A stretch of 64,000 bases of DNA from Chaetoderma sp. LZ-2023a. Its lineage: Eukaryota > Mollusca > Caudofoveata > Chaetodermatida > Chaetodermatidae. Numbering within the stretch: the stretch's first letter is position 1; every line of letters begins with the position of its first letter. The stretch spans positions 17,103,166 to 17,167,165 of the forward strand of contig CM067365.1 of the NCBI GenBank assembly GCA_034401795.1, written 5' to 3'. The position numbers and the translations under genes are program-made. The notes beneath the pieces are model-generated. The model saw only the letters and a program-made list of their open reading frames with translations, did not search any database and was not told the DNA's origin. This document shows positions 22,395-35,500 of this stretch, piece by piece.

Positions 22395-22620
22395 ACACTC
22401 AAATTTGTTCCAAAAAATTTCTATTTTCTCATAGAAGATGTTCAATTGTAGACCAGGAGAAGACAGTTTTTGAAAATTTACCACTGGAATGACTGGCTCG
22501 GTTATCGAGCCAGTCATTCCGGTGGTAAATTTTCAAAAAATAGTCTTCTCTTGGTCTGCAAATGGACTTTCTCAAGACAACTTCAGCTGTTTTTAGTTGA
22601 TACGAGTGTTAAAGGGTTAA
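22395..22620. repeat. H1 palindromic MITE copy, full length
   Basis: From gttaacactcaaatttg to gagtgttaaagggttaa, with centre ggctcggttatcgagcc. The ends show the typical stand-alone form of H1, bounded by ttaa. Confidence 0.87.
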
Positions 22621-23245
22621 ATTCGAATAAAACAACTTGATCATATAAGAACTATCTAACAAAGGACGAGGCGCTGTGGCTGATCATGCAGGATTCTAAT
22701 TATGGAGTGCCCCTAGCAGCATTGAGAAGAAATATGGGACATTCACATCATAGCTTTATATTGGAGCATCTATTTTGTATCAGTTAATCTGACAATTTTT
22801 CCAATTAACTAATAAGCCGGGTGTATCAAATGAGCGTGTTTAGACATATGAATTCAAAATAATCGATGTATCAGTGTAACTTTTGGAGTAATTCTCTGAG
22901 GTGAACACAGTCAATGTCAAATTCAGTACAGACGCTTTTCTGATTATTTGCTGTTACAGTTGACTAATTAGGTACAGAATTTTTACCAGCCAACCAGAAG
23001 TGTACCGCTATAAATGAATAGCAACTATTGCAAGAGAGGAAATATTTACAAAAAGTCCCAGCATTCCTACATAGGAGAGCTCTTCTATGGAGAGGCACTG
23101 ATGTCTAGGTGGGTAAGATTTATGGCATCAGAGGTGGGAAAAAGTTGGCCATCATTTTACCACTCGACGATGCGCTGCCAGAATAAAACCCCAGTCTGAT
23201 CAATCTACAGGTCAAGAGTCGTCAAGAAAGCCTTAGTTCTTGCTT
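22620..23245. other. MOB4 downstream region, no feature seen
   Basis: About 600 bases of AT-rich sequence beyond the MOB4 stop (- strand). No clear AATAAA signal for MOB4 was identified. Possibly 3' UTR. Confidence 0.4.
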
Positions 23246-23415
23246 AAGAAGGGCCCAATTTCAGGAAGAGAGAAAACTGTTTTTGACAGTTTACCAGTGG
23301 AATGACTGACTTGATTATACATCCAGCCATTTCAGGCGTAAATTTTCATAAACGGTTCTCTATAGGCCTGCAGATGCTGTCTTTGTCCAGCTGGGTGACA
23401 TTAACAGCTTAATCA
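23245..23415. repeat. H1 palindromic MITE copy (diverged)
   Basis: ttaccagtggaatgactgac and gccatttcaggcgtaaatt with a decayed centre; next to the MOB4 stop codon, so it may lie in the MOB4 3' UTR. Confidence 0.7.
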
Positions 23416-23428
23416 TCATAAGCTGCAA

Positions 23429-23566
23429 TTAGGCTTCACTTTCATCTTTAGGTTCCAACTCGATTTGTTCTTCTTCGTCCAATATAGGCACAATGAGATT
23501 GTCTTTAGACATCAGTTTGAACTTGGTGACAAATAAAGTGAATCGTTTACACAGGGATGTCTCATT
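23429..23566 (-). CDS. MOB4: MOB4 last coding exon
   Basis: On the - strand: acceptor TTTTTCAG, 45 codons and stop TAA at 23429-23431. Begins [16 protein letters not shown], contains [12 protein letters not shown] and ends in an acidic tail. The reading into the upstream bases (residues before NETSL) is intron. Confidence 0.94.
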   Translation of the reverse strand, partial: NETSLCKRFTLFVTKFKLMSKDNLIVPILDEEEQIELEPKDESEA

Positions 23567-26500
23567 CTGAAAAACACAAGGAGAAAAATTAACAATTGTA
23601 GGAGTAAAAAAACCGCAATGCACACACACACACACCATACATCTCACATTGTTTATTAGCACACTGTTGATACGGCAATTTGCTGTGACGTTCATTGGAC
23701 CATAGTGGCATGTAAATGATTGACTGAAATATATTAAACAAAATATATTAAATACAAAAATTACGTCTAAGTTTTACAGAGCAAACTAACTGAAAATACA
23801 TTTGGGCAGTTGGGCATGACGATGGTACAATTCACGACCAACTCAATGATGAACGGCTTACAGATTTTGAGATACAAGCCTACTTCTGTATGAACATATT
23901 TCAGTCATGTTAACATGCGTACACACACATATTGGACGTACACACGCACGGACGGACGGATGGCCCATACACTGGGCCAATGAACCAAGGGAGACAACTT
24001 ATACATGGCATTAACGATCACAATAACCTGTCATTTTAAATGTTATTTAGCCGTAAAACATGATAATTACGTTTATACTATGCCGTTTATGTCACACGCC
24101 ATTAAACCATAAAGCTATCTTTTATTTATAATATATATACAGAGCTAACATACCGTTTTGTAGACAATCCAGGGTTAGAAAACTCAAACTGTCAACAAGG
24201 AACCACCATTATGATCGTGTGACCATGCCCTTGACTAATCTGACTACAACTAAAATCATTTGACTGTTACCAACCCAGAGTTATTTCCCATACACCGTAC
24301 AGAAACGATAAATAATAAAACATCCAAAATACCCAAATTTTATCAGGCATTACAGAATGATACATGGCCGTTACAACAATATATACCTGCTTTAAATGTC
24401 ACCTCTCTAGAAAGATTACCTCCTGTAAAAGACTGCTTTTGCCTACGACACACTAGAGGATTTTTGCCGCTTGTCAGTGAGATTTTAATAAAATCCAGAA
24501 AGCGGCTTTGAGTACCCGTTCTGGCGACAACAATTTTCTTGATTGCTTAACCCGTAACTATCAAGAAAATTTCTTTTTTCTCATAGAAAAGTGTCCATTT
24601 GCAGAGCAAGAGAAGAGTATTTTTGAAAATTTACCACTGGAATGACTGGCTCGATTATCGAGCCAGTCATTCCAGTGGTAAATTTTCAAAAATACTCTTC
24701 TCTTGCTCTGCAAATGGACATTTCTCAAGACAACTGCAGAAGGCATTTTTGGCTCAGAGTTAAAAGTAAGCAATAAGTCAGATAAAGTCACTTGTCTGGG
24801 AACGACAATCACCGAGTGTCATCTATAGTGTGTGCTCTCACCAACGACAGCAATGATTCTTTGATTCACAACAACTGAATTAAGGGGTGAACATGACTAG
24901 AGACCAACATGCTTTTCTGTTACATTGTTAAATACATGATAGCACCAATGACAATACCATGAAGCTGCTGCTCAGTGTTGCTGAACACCTCCTTAGCGTG
25001 CTCATAACTGTTTCTGACGATAATCGTGTGCAAATTTGCTGACGATTTAAATCGCACTGACGAGCAGCAAAAATTATAGCGACCTGAAGGCATTTGACGG
25101 GGCTAAAAATGAACCTTTTCAAGGGGGTTCATACAGATCAGTACATCAGAATATTCACATCACTAATCATTTTTGTTCTGATCTGTACTGCACTATATAT
25201 ATATATATAATTAGAATTATCTCAATGTTCTGACTGCATCATTTACATCATATTATCAGGATAGTTACTCCTTTAATGAAGGGTTTCAGTTTCTCAGTCA
25301 ACCATATGACGTCGTAATCAACTACGTGATGTGTAGGTTCGCCACGAAACGCTTATATAATGATGGACTAAGCGTTGTTGCAGGGTGTTTGCTAGAAATT
25401 GAAAATAGGGTGTCCACAGATAATGAATATAGGTTTTATATGTCTTATAATCCAAGTTACATTTTTCAAACTTCGTTGTTAAATTGGTAAAAATTTTGTA
25501 AAGTTTAACCTGCCTGTATTAATTTCTTACTTTTTCTGCCTGTCCAAAATGGAATTTATCCGTACAAGACGGGTGGACGGGTCTCTGGCTAACAGCCTGC
25601 ATTGTTGTACGAATTGTTTGTCTTTACTATTTAATAAACATGCTGTTGAATATTTTGAAACTAATTTAACTAGGCCATAGGCAGCAACAGCACCCAGTCA
25701 AATTGGTTTCAAAATATTCAACAGCTTACCTGTATGGTTTTATGGAAATTGATGGTCAGCAAGTTCAGGGATCGATAGTTTCCAACACGGGCGAAGTGTC
25801 CATTTGTATGATTAGCTGTGTGATAAAACCATTATATGGATTACGGAAACAATGTAGAACTCTGCATTCCAAAATCACAGGAGATTGAATATTCAAGCAT
25901 AAGCGTAATCTCACCTCATACTCGTCAAACAGTGTGCGGTGATGAAAATAAGCATGTGAGAATATTCTGTAGACACGACGGCAAACAGAACCGAGCTTGG
26001 CAACAGACGAGTCTTTGATGCTCACCCTGAAGTAGGAAAAACAGAACATTTTTTATCATTAAGTAATCAGAGAGCTGATGTTTCAAGAAAACTATTTTGA
26101 AAACAGTTTCACTGAAAGTCATTTCTGACTGAGGAAGCAATGATTTTCAAACAAATTCTTTTCCGGACAAGTATTCAGCGAATGACCTTGTTAATATACC
26201 TATCCACGATTCTTGCTCTTGACTGACTATACTTAACAAATATTGTTGCTTTTTCATATGTTTCATCAACCCACCCTATTCGGTGATCTTCATTTGTGAC
26301 CTGTTATCGTGCCAGACAGTCATGACAGTAGAAGTGTTGCAACACTAACAATCAGCAGGGTACTAGTTTAGTGTGTAAGAAATATAGCCACAAGTACGTT
26401 AGCCTAGCAAGTTGCTAATACGAAAATAAACCGTATAAAGGGCCCTCATACCTGCCACAGGTCAAAGGTCACTGTTATTGTTTTACAAACAATTATAACT

Positions 26501-29500
26501 GTTTTTTCTCATTTTTTCTGTTGTTTAGGTCAATTATTTAAACTGCAAAATATTACGTTTTTAATTAGTAAATGGAAAATATATATATCATGCCTTATTA
26601 GCTATTTTAAGGAGATCAGTGTCATGGCTTTAATTCCACCCTTTAATTCTAAAAGATAATATTCTCTCGGCTTGCAAATGGACATCCCACCAGACCCCCA
26701 TTAATGGGCTAAACCACTCTCTTTACCTGCTGGGGAAATATTTGTTACTGTTCAGTAGACACGCGGCTCCGTCTAACGTGTGTCGTGTATAATCTATAGC
26801 TGTGCACTGAAACAACAAAACAAGACATCAGTGTTACACTGATAGCATATTGGTGAAAATCTTGGAGTTATGCATCAAGATCACAAATACCTTGACCTCA
26901 GAAGTCTGAATGTCTTTGTGCTCCTCCTACTGATTGAGGTAACTATGACCATGGATGCTTAGTTCCAATAATTTGGCCAATTCTGAAATAAAGGCAAAAT
27001 GAGCTAAGCAGAGGAATCTACCAGTAAATTAAAGTGTACATTTGATATAAGTCAAATGGTATAATGATGTTGACCTTTGACCCCAATATCATTGTGCTTC
27101 ATCCCCTTGATATAAGGAAGCATGTGTTGAGTTTACTCCCATTCTGGTGAACCAACGCAAGCCTGAGATATAAGACTATATATTGAGCTAAACCAAAAAC
27201 CTAACCATAAAAAATAGTTTTATACCAAAATCACAGTGACTGAACTTGGACCTCAATATCATGTCTGATCCATCCCCTTGATATACATGCACGGAAGCAT
27301 GTGCCCAGGTTTAGTCCCAATAGGGTGAACCAAGCCTGAGATATAAGACAATATGTTGATCTAAATCAAAAACCTAAACATAAAGAATAGTCATATACCA
27401 ACTTCTGAGTGACTGAATTTTGGCCTCAATATCGTTGTGCTCAATCCACTTGATATACGGAGCATGTGTCCCATTATGGTGAGCCAAAACATATAAGGCA
27501 ATATATTGAACAAAACCAAAAATTTAACCGAAAAGAATAATTTTAGATTAAGGGCACAGGTAACTTGACCTTTGACCTCAACAAGAGTGTGCTGCATCTG
27601 GTTGATATATGTAGCCATGTGTCCAAGTTTAGTCACAATGGGTTGAATCAATTCTTAGATATATAATGATATGTTGAACAAAACCAAAACATTAGTATTA
27701 TACCAAGGTACTGGTGGACTTGACCTATGACCTCAATATCATTGTGTTCCATCCGGTTAATATATGTAATCATGTGTCCAAGTTTCGTCCCTATAGGGTG
27801 AAGCCATGGCGAGATATAAGATGCTATGTTGAGCTAAACACAAAACTTAACCGTAAAGATAGTGACACCAAGTTCACAATAACCTTGAACTTGGACATCA
27901 TGACCTCAGTATCATTGTGCGCAATCCCCTTGATAAAAGGAGGCATGCGTTCAGCCTTTGTCCCAATAGGGTGAGGCCATGCCAAGATATGAGGATATGT
28001 TGAGCTAAACACAAAATTTAAACGTAAAAAGTAGCTTTATACCAAGGTCATAGTGACCTTGACCTCATGACTGCAATGTCATTGTGCTTCATCCTTGATA
28101 TAAGGAAGCATGTGTCCACCGTTAGTCCCAATAGGATGAAACCCTGCTGAGACATAAAGCTAATCGAGATTGGACGACGACAAACAGACAGACGGAGTAA
28201 CGGAATCCATCGATACATTGGTGAAAATTTAAAAAATTTTTTGCCAATAATAATGACACATTATTTATCTTTTGACACAGGAAATTGTCACTTTTCCTCT
28301 GTTAATCTGTCCACTGATTATCTCATCTTTACTCTGACAAAGACACCAGCAAATCATGTCATTTTTACTTTAGCAAAACATCCACAAATTATGTCATATT
28401 CAGCTTCCCACAAACAGTATTCAGCTTCTTTAGCAAACCTTTGATGGATGATCAATATTTGTAATCTCTTACTTCTTTTGGGGTTTTATGCGCCGCACAC
28501 AGGAAGATCCATTGTTCTGTCGCTGTCATCTGAGAGCATATCCCGGGTGAACAGTCATCCTGTATGGGAGACAATCATTGCATTAGATATACCTGTAAGG
28601 AAGTTAATTGATCAAGATTCTCACCTGAGTTCAATTCTTTAACCCTTTAACACTCATATCAGCTAAAAATGGCTTCTGCAGTGGTCTTGTGAAATGTGCA
28701 TTTGCAGACCAAGATAAGACTATTTTTGAAAATTTACCACTGGAGTGACTAGCTTGATAACCGAGCCAGTCATTCCAGTGGTAAATTTTCAAAAATTGTC
28801 TTCTCTTGATCTGCAAATGGACATTTTCTACCAAAAAATTAAAATTTTAAAAAACAATTCAAAGAAACTTGGTTATTGAATGTCCATTTGCAGGTTCAGA
28901 GAAGACTATTTTTGAAATGTTACCACTATGTTACCTACTAGCTCAGTTTTTGTCATTACAGTGATAAATTGTCAAAAAGTCTCTGAGCCTGCAAATGGTC
29001 ATTTCTCAAGATTACTACAGGCCAGGTTTTGGTCGGCTTCATATGTAAAGCATTAACAAACTAAACGAAATCTAGGATTTCTTTTTTCACGAGAGAGTTG
29101 ATACTTACCTCCCTAATACTTTTGATATTGCTAAATATTGGCTTTCACTCAATAAACACTCAGATTTAAAACAGTTAGGTGCCCCTACTGGGCAGGGAGT
29201 CAGAGCGTAGTCTGGCGGATGCCAGCCCCACCACCGCGCATGCGCAGACTAGCACTTCCTCTGACTAGATTATTGGCTGACACACATGCAACTATTAAGA
29301 GCCTGAAGACCGAGCCTCTGTGGGGTGGAGAGGCCGGGTCCGTATCTAGGGAGGTAAGTATCAACTCTCTCGTGAAAAAAGAAATCCTAGATTTCGTTTA
29401 TTTCACTTCAAGAGTATACTTACCTCCCTAATACTTTTGATATTGCCAGAATTCGAAAGTGAATCTGGCGGGAGGGAGGCGAGGTCAAAAGACCAGCTCA

Positions 29501-32500
29501 TCCCTATACGCTTTTCTGCGTTTAAGGCACTTAAACTTCTGAAACTGTAAGAAAAAACAGTCAGGATTTGACTAACCATCGGATAACACTACCGATGTAT
29601 GAGAGATGACCGAATGTCATATGCGCTCCCCCCCCCTCCTTCCTGGGAGGAAGAGTCGCCTGACCTCAATGTCCTATACGCTCTCTACGTACAAGTGCCA
29701 TGTACTACAGGACAGAGACGAAAAAACTCCATTTTCGTAACTCTCAACAATGAACCACACAAATACACAAACCATCACCATATTAATAACGGGTAATCGT
29801 GACAATACAATCAACAACGGACAACACATGAACAAGACTGACCTTGTTGAAAATGGCTGCTGACATCATCTTCCCATTGGTAAAGACTGATGCAGGCCCA
29901 AAAAAGTGGGTGTTTCCATAAATTAATTGTGAAATATATAAGTAATGAGGAAAAACCTCCTCAAAAAATATAAACCGAGTTATTTTTTCAAAATCGACAA
30001 GGCGAGAGGATTAGAGGTGTCACGGAGATAATGGTCTGTAAAACTTGACTCACAGTGCCACTGAGCCACCGACATAATATCATCCACAGGGACCCCATTA
30101 AATAGGGCCGTGGATGTCACTACGCCGCGGACACTGTGAGCCTTGGCCACGTCAACCTGCTTCCCGGTGGCGGATTTATGGCAAAACTGAATGCATTCCA
30201 CAATCCACCTGGAAATGGTGTCCTTAGAAGCCCTGCCATGGGGTTCAATATATGACAACCATAACGCTGACTGGTCGGTGCGCCACTCCGCCGTACGTTG
30301 TTTGTACCGGCGCAGCGCCCGGACGGGACACCATGCTTTAGAATTAGGATCATATCTAGTTAAAGCAGGCAAAATAATAGGTTGACCTGGATATTTCAAC
30401 GACTGATTTTTAGCCAAGAAATTAATCCTAGGTAGCAGCTTAAGGCCTTCCCCTGAAACCACAAAACGGTCATCCTCGGCTGATAAGGCATGAATTTCAC
30501 TCCTACGCCTAGCCGAGGCCGCAGCAATTAAAAACACAGTCTTCAGTGTTAATAGTTTCATAGAAATGGAACTAAGTGGTTCAAAAGGCTTATCACCTAG
30601 TACTTGAAGCACTAGCGATAAACTCCAAGACGGAATCACAGGTGGATTCCTTGGTCTTAGATTGCCCATGCCTTTAATTAATACATTTAATGTATTTACT
30701 TCATCACTTCCCCTCTTAGCCAAGCAAGGAATAACAGACATTAATGCTGACTTATAACCAGCAATAGAGTTAGGCTTGAGGCTATAGGCATCATAGAGGT
30801 GACAGAGGAAATCAGCTACTACTTGAATAGATGAATCCATTGGATCAATACATCTTTTTGAGCACCATTCTGCAAATCTGTTGATTTTATAATTATATGC
30901 TCTGGAGGTTGACCCCCTCCTGGCTTTGGCCATAAACATGGCTGCTTGCTCAGAAAAGCCCTCCTTAATTCTAGATTCCTTGACAACATCCACGCAGTCA
31001 ATCTGAACATTGACGGATTGTTGTGAAGGGCCTTGCCCTGGAAGATAATATCGTCCATCAGAGGCAGAGGAACCGGATTGCAGACCAGAAGGTCCAGCAG
31101 ATCCGTATACCATGATCGGCTTGGCCAATCCGGGGCGATCAGAAGCACTTGGCATTCCTCTTGTCTGATTTTCTGAAGAATTTTTGGAATCAGGATTGCT
31201 GGAGGGAATGCGTATGCATACATTCTCCCCCAGCTGATAGCTAACGCATCTGTTGCGAAAGCGCTTGGATCCGGAATCGGAGAGACGTACGTCGTCATCT
31301 TCGCATTCTTCTTCGTTGCGAACAAATCGATGTTGGGTTTCCCCCAATGGTCGAACAGACGATCCGCCACACATTGATTTAGTTGCCATTCCGTGGGTAA
31401 AACACTCATCCTTCGGCTCAATGAGTCTGCTAGCAGGTTTAACCTTCCCGGAATATGAACTGCTTTCAAGGTAATCTGGTGATCCAGACACCAACAAAGC
31501 AGTTTCCATGTCATCATACAGAGACTGGGCGACTTCGTTCCGCCCTGGCGGTTTATGTAAGTCACAACTGTTGAGTTGTCTGAACGAATAAGAACAATCT
31601 TGCCCTGAACTTTCTGTAAGAAATGTTCCAGGCCCAGGACTACTGCTTTTAGCTCCAGTAGATTTATATGTTCCTTTGACTGTTCCAGATTCCAAAGCCC
31701 TGATATCGTGTACTCTTCCAGGCAAGCTCCCCAGCCCTCCATCGATGCATCTGTATACACAGTCACCTGAGGGTGGGGAGGGGTTAGCAAAACCCCCGGC
31801 AAGAGATTCTCTGTATTCAACCACCATTGCAGGTGGTGAATGAGAGGCGCCAACACTGACACATTCGAGTCCAGCGAACCTGTACTCTGGGTCCATTGTG
31901 TCATGAGAAATAACTGGATCGGCCGCCTGCGTAAGGCGGCCTGAGGAATGACTGGTTCCAATGAAACCATCAACCCCAGCATTCTCAAGTAAACCCGTGC
32001 CAGGACATGACGACTGTCGCACACTGACTGAATTAATGAGATGAGTTTCTGAACTCTCTCCTGAGTAGGATAAACATATCCTGTCTCTAGATCGAAGAAC
32101 ATCCCCAGGTAAACAAACTTCTGGGATGGAGTCAGCTCTGATTTTGGGAAATTGATCATCCAGCCTAAGTCTGTGAGAGTTTTCAAAACAATCTCCAGAT
32201 TGGCCGACAAACTTTCCCGGGTGTGCGCTTTCAACAGCCAGTCGTCTATGTACGTGTGGACTGCTATGCTTCTCCTGCGGAGGTATGCTGTGATCGCAAG
32301 AACCACACGGGTGAAAACCCGAGGAGCCGTGGAAATTCCGAAGGGCAACACCCTGAATTCCCACTGTCTGCCCTGGAATGCAAATCTCAGGAAGCGACAG
32401 AAACTCCCGTGGATGGGGATGTGGAAATAAGCGTCCTTCAAATCTATCGACGCCGTCCACATCCCCCTCTCCAACCCCGCCAACACCGAGCGCACCGTTT

Positions 32501-35500
32501 CCATCTTGAAACTGGGCGTCTCGATGAACTTGTTCAATGGCTTGAGGTTGAGAATCGGTCTCCACCCTCCGGTGCGTTTTGTTACTAAGAACAGGGTTGA
32601 ATAGAAGCCCGGACACCTTTGTGCCGGCTGAATAGCTCCTTTTTGTACGAGGGAATTTATCTCCTCCTCGATACACAACCTTTGCTCTGGCTCTCTCGGA
32701 ATGGGAGTCCAGACTGGCACTAGAGACAGTCGCGACGGCGGGCCTGTCATCCACTCTGGATGATACCCGACGGAAAGCCATCGCAAGACTAAACGGTCCT
32801 GAGTTAACCGTTCCCACTCTTGCATGTGGTCGGCTAGCCGGCCTCCCACCGGTCCACCTAGGGACCGCGGTGGACACAAGGCATGCAAGAGCGGCACTGT
32901 CTCCGTCGCCATACACACCGGAGTGGTTCTTACCGCGGTAAGCGTCCTGTCAGGACCGATAACCACGCCCAGATCCTCGCGCGCCCCGCCCCGCCCCGCG
33001 CGCACCTTGGTGCGCGGGCGGCTGCCTGGCTGACGGCGCCTGAGGAACCTGCGCCCCCCTCGCTGCTGGCCGAATCGCACGCGGCCGAGGCCGACGCTGC
33101 GACGGTGGCTGGCCTCTGACTTGGCCAGCACCACCTCGAGCCTGCAGGGGACGATACGCAGGGGCCGCGGCGCGAACGTTAGCACGACGCAGCACCTCAA
33201 ACTGCTCGCGCAGCGCCCTCTGGTTATTCACCAGGGTGACCGTCTCCTGGAGGTGGCGACATCCCTCACCTCCAAAAAGACCAGGACCCGTCATAGGCGT
33301 ACGGAGTAGCCTATTGTACAGGTCCTGAGACGGGCACAGATTGTCCAGGGCAAACGTGCGTCTTGCCCGGACACTCCTGGTCACCGCCCGAGTCATACAG
33401 TCCAGCGCCAGGTTAATACCATCCTGGATGGCTCGCTGGACCGTGACCGGGCTTGGCTGGCGCGATGCGGATGCCGTTACTACCCCCTGTAACAGCTGGG
33501 AGACGTGGGACAGAGCGGCAATCGAAGCCCTCCCACTCTCCTCCGCATCACGCAACGCGGTATTCGCCGAACGCAACGCGTTCGAGCACAAGACCCCCGT
33601 GTCAGAACGGGAGCCTGGCCGCGCATCCTCACCCAAAGCCGCGCGGTCATCCACGCTGGGCTTGGGTACCACACCGTACCGCTGGTAATCCAGGGGCACG
33701 ATGCGACAACGCCTGGCCACCTCGCGAGGGGCCTTCGCGAGACGTCCACTCGAGTTAATGGACGACTCCGCCGCCTTGAACATGTCAACGACATGCTCCG
33801 CCAGCGGCAGAGAAGGCATAGCGTTAGCAGTCGGTTTGCCAGCTAACCACGGCCTGTGGTCACGCTGGCTAGGCGACTGCTCCACGGGCAGATCAGGCCT
33901 AACGCTCACCAACCACTGGCAAGCGTCAGACCAATCCTCCTCCGTGGCTAACTGCGAGCGCTCTACAAGACGGGGACCTTCGTCTTCCTCCTGAGCGCAA
34001 GCAGCAGAGCTTGACGGCGGGTACGCTGATACACCTGGCAAGCCAGGGAAAACATGCGGGCCTGATAGCACCGGCATGACAATATCACTGGTTTGACCAG
34101 GAGCAGGCACCGTGGCAGAGCGCGGGGTATATACCGCCCCACCACGGGCCCGGCCAGCACCAGCAACACCCTCGGCAAGCCGAGGTATGCGGTACCGCTG
34201 GCCATCAGCAGCGCCCTGGGCCACCACCTGAGCCGCGGACTTTACTCCAGGGTGAGTAAAACCGTGGAAGAAGCCGCCTGTATTCCCCGCGAGGGGTGCA
34301 CAAACTTCTTCATCCATGTCCACGTCGTCAGACGGCGACCCTAGCAGGTAATCCTCATCACCCTGGTCAGAAAGATTAGACCCCGGGTCAGCAAAGAGAG
34401 CTAACCCGGGCTGACCAGGAACGGTGCCATAGGAGGTACTGGCCACCGCGGCGTGCGGATACCCCTGGACTGATAAGCAGCCCGCGGGTTCCAGCGACAA
34501 CCGTCCACGGTCCCCTCTCGGCGCGGCAATAAGCCTGCTGCCAGGGTCGTGGAACGCCCCCTCTAATGGGGCCACCTCTGAATCGTCGAACAACGGAAGC
34601 GGTCTAAGGAAAACCGATCCAGAGGCGGGGATTACCTGCTCCGAAGCCGATGATGAGGACAGTAAAGGATTTGGTCCAGGAAGCATGCCACGAAGCAACC
34701 CTGGAACCAAATCCTTTATTGTCCTCTTCATCTCTCCCAACATCTCGGTCCGGAAGGCCTCCATATCCACCGCGGACGAGACCTTCCCCTTACCCTTCCT
34801 ACTTACAACCTCTCGTTTCCGCTTCTTCTTCTTCTCCTCCTCTACCACCTTGTCCGTCGCCTGTAAGCAGCACAAGAATTCGGACATTAACTCGCCCCCC
34901 CAGTGCTTACATATGTCACAATTAACCAAGGGACCACAAGGGCTACATTGATAGCACAGATGAGGCCAGAACTTTTCATGTAGAAAACGTCCACAGGACG
35001 CGCAACCCGGTCCCTGAAACAGGGCAAAGGACAAGGAGTATGAGCAAACTAGTTAAGCTTAGAGACTCAAACCAACTCAAAGAGAAGGAAAACGATCATA
35101 AAGATCAATATACATCAGAAACCAGCATAGCGACTTGAATTGCTGATAAATACATAGCCAGGCTGATTATGACGTCATTAATCCCGTGACAGGAAAAATT
35201 CGATCCCAACAAAACATCCAAGTGCAAGGACGAATTGTATGCTGAATGGATAAGTCGACTACACAACCATCAGATACATATAGATAACTCTTTTCTGGCA
35301 AAAATGTTAATTATCTCCCTTTGTTTGTTTACTATAATTAACATCACCACATTATCAATAACTAGATACCTGACACTTTGTATAGACAAACCATCCAACG
35401 TAACGAACCGGAGAACTCCACCATCTGCACGCCTCTTAACTCTCTCCACCTCATGGGGAAGGAATTGGATCAAGAGGGCAAAGTGAGAAGACCTTTATAC

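Noticed and set aside
33480-34344. Several 80-115-codon frames on the + strand over the DIRS gag
   Set aside because: CpG-rich, stop-poor DNA opens antisense frames; no domain and no conservation argument.
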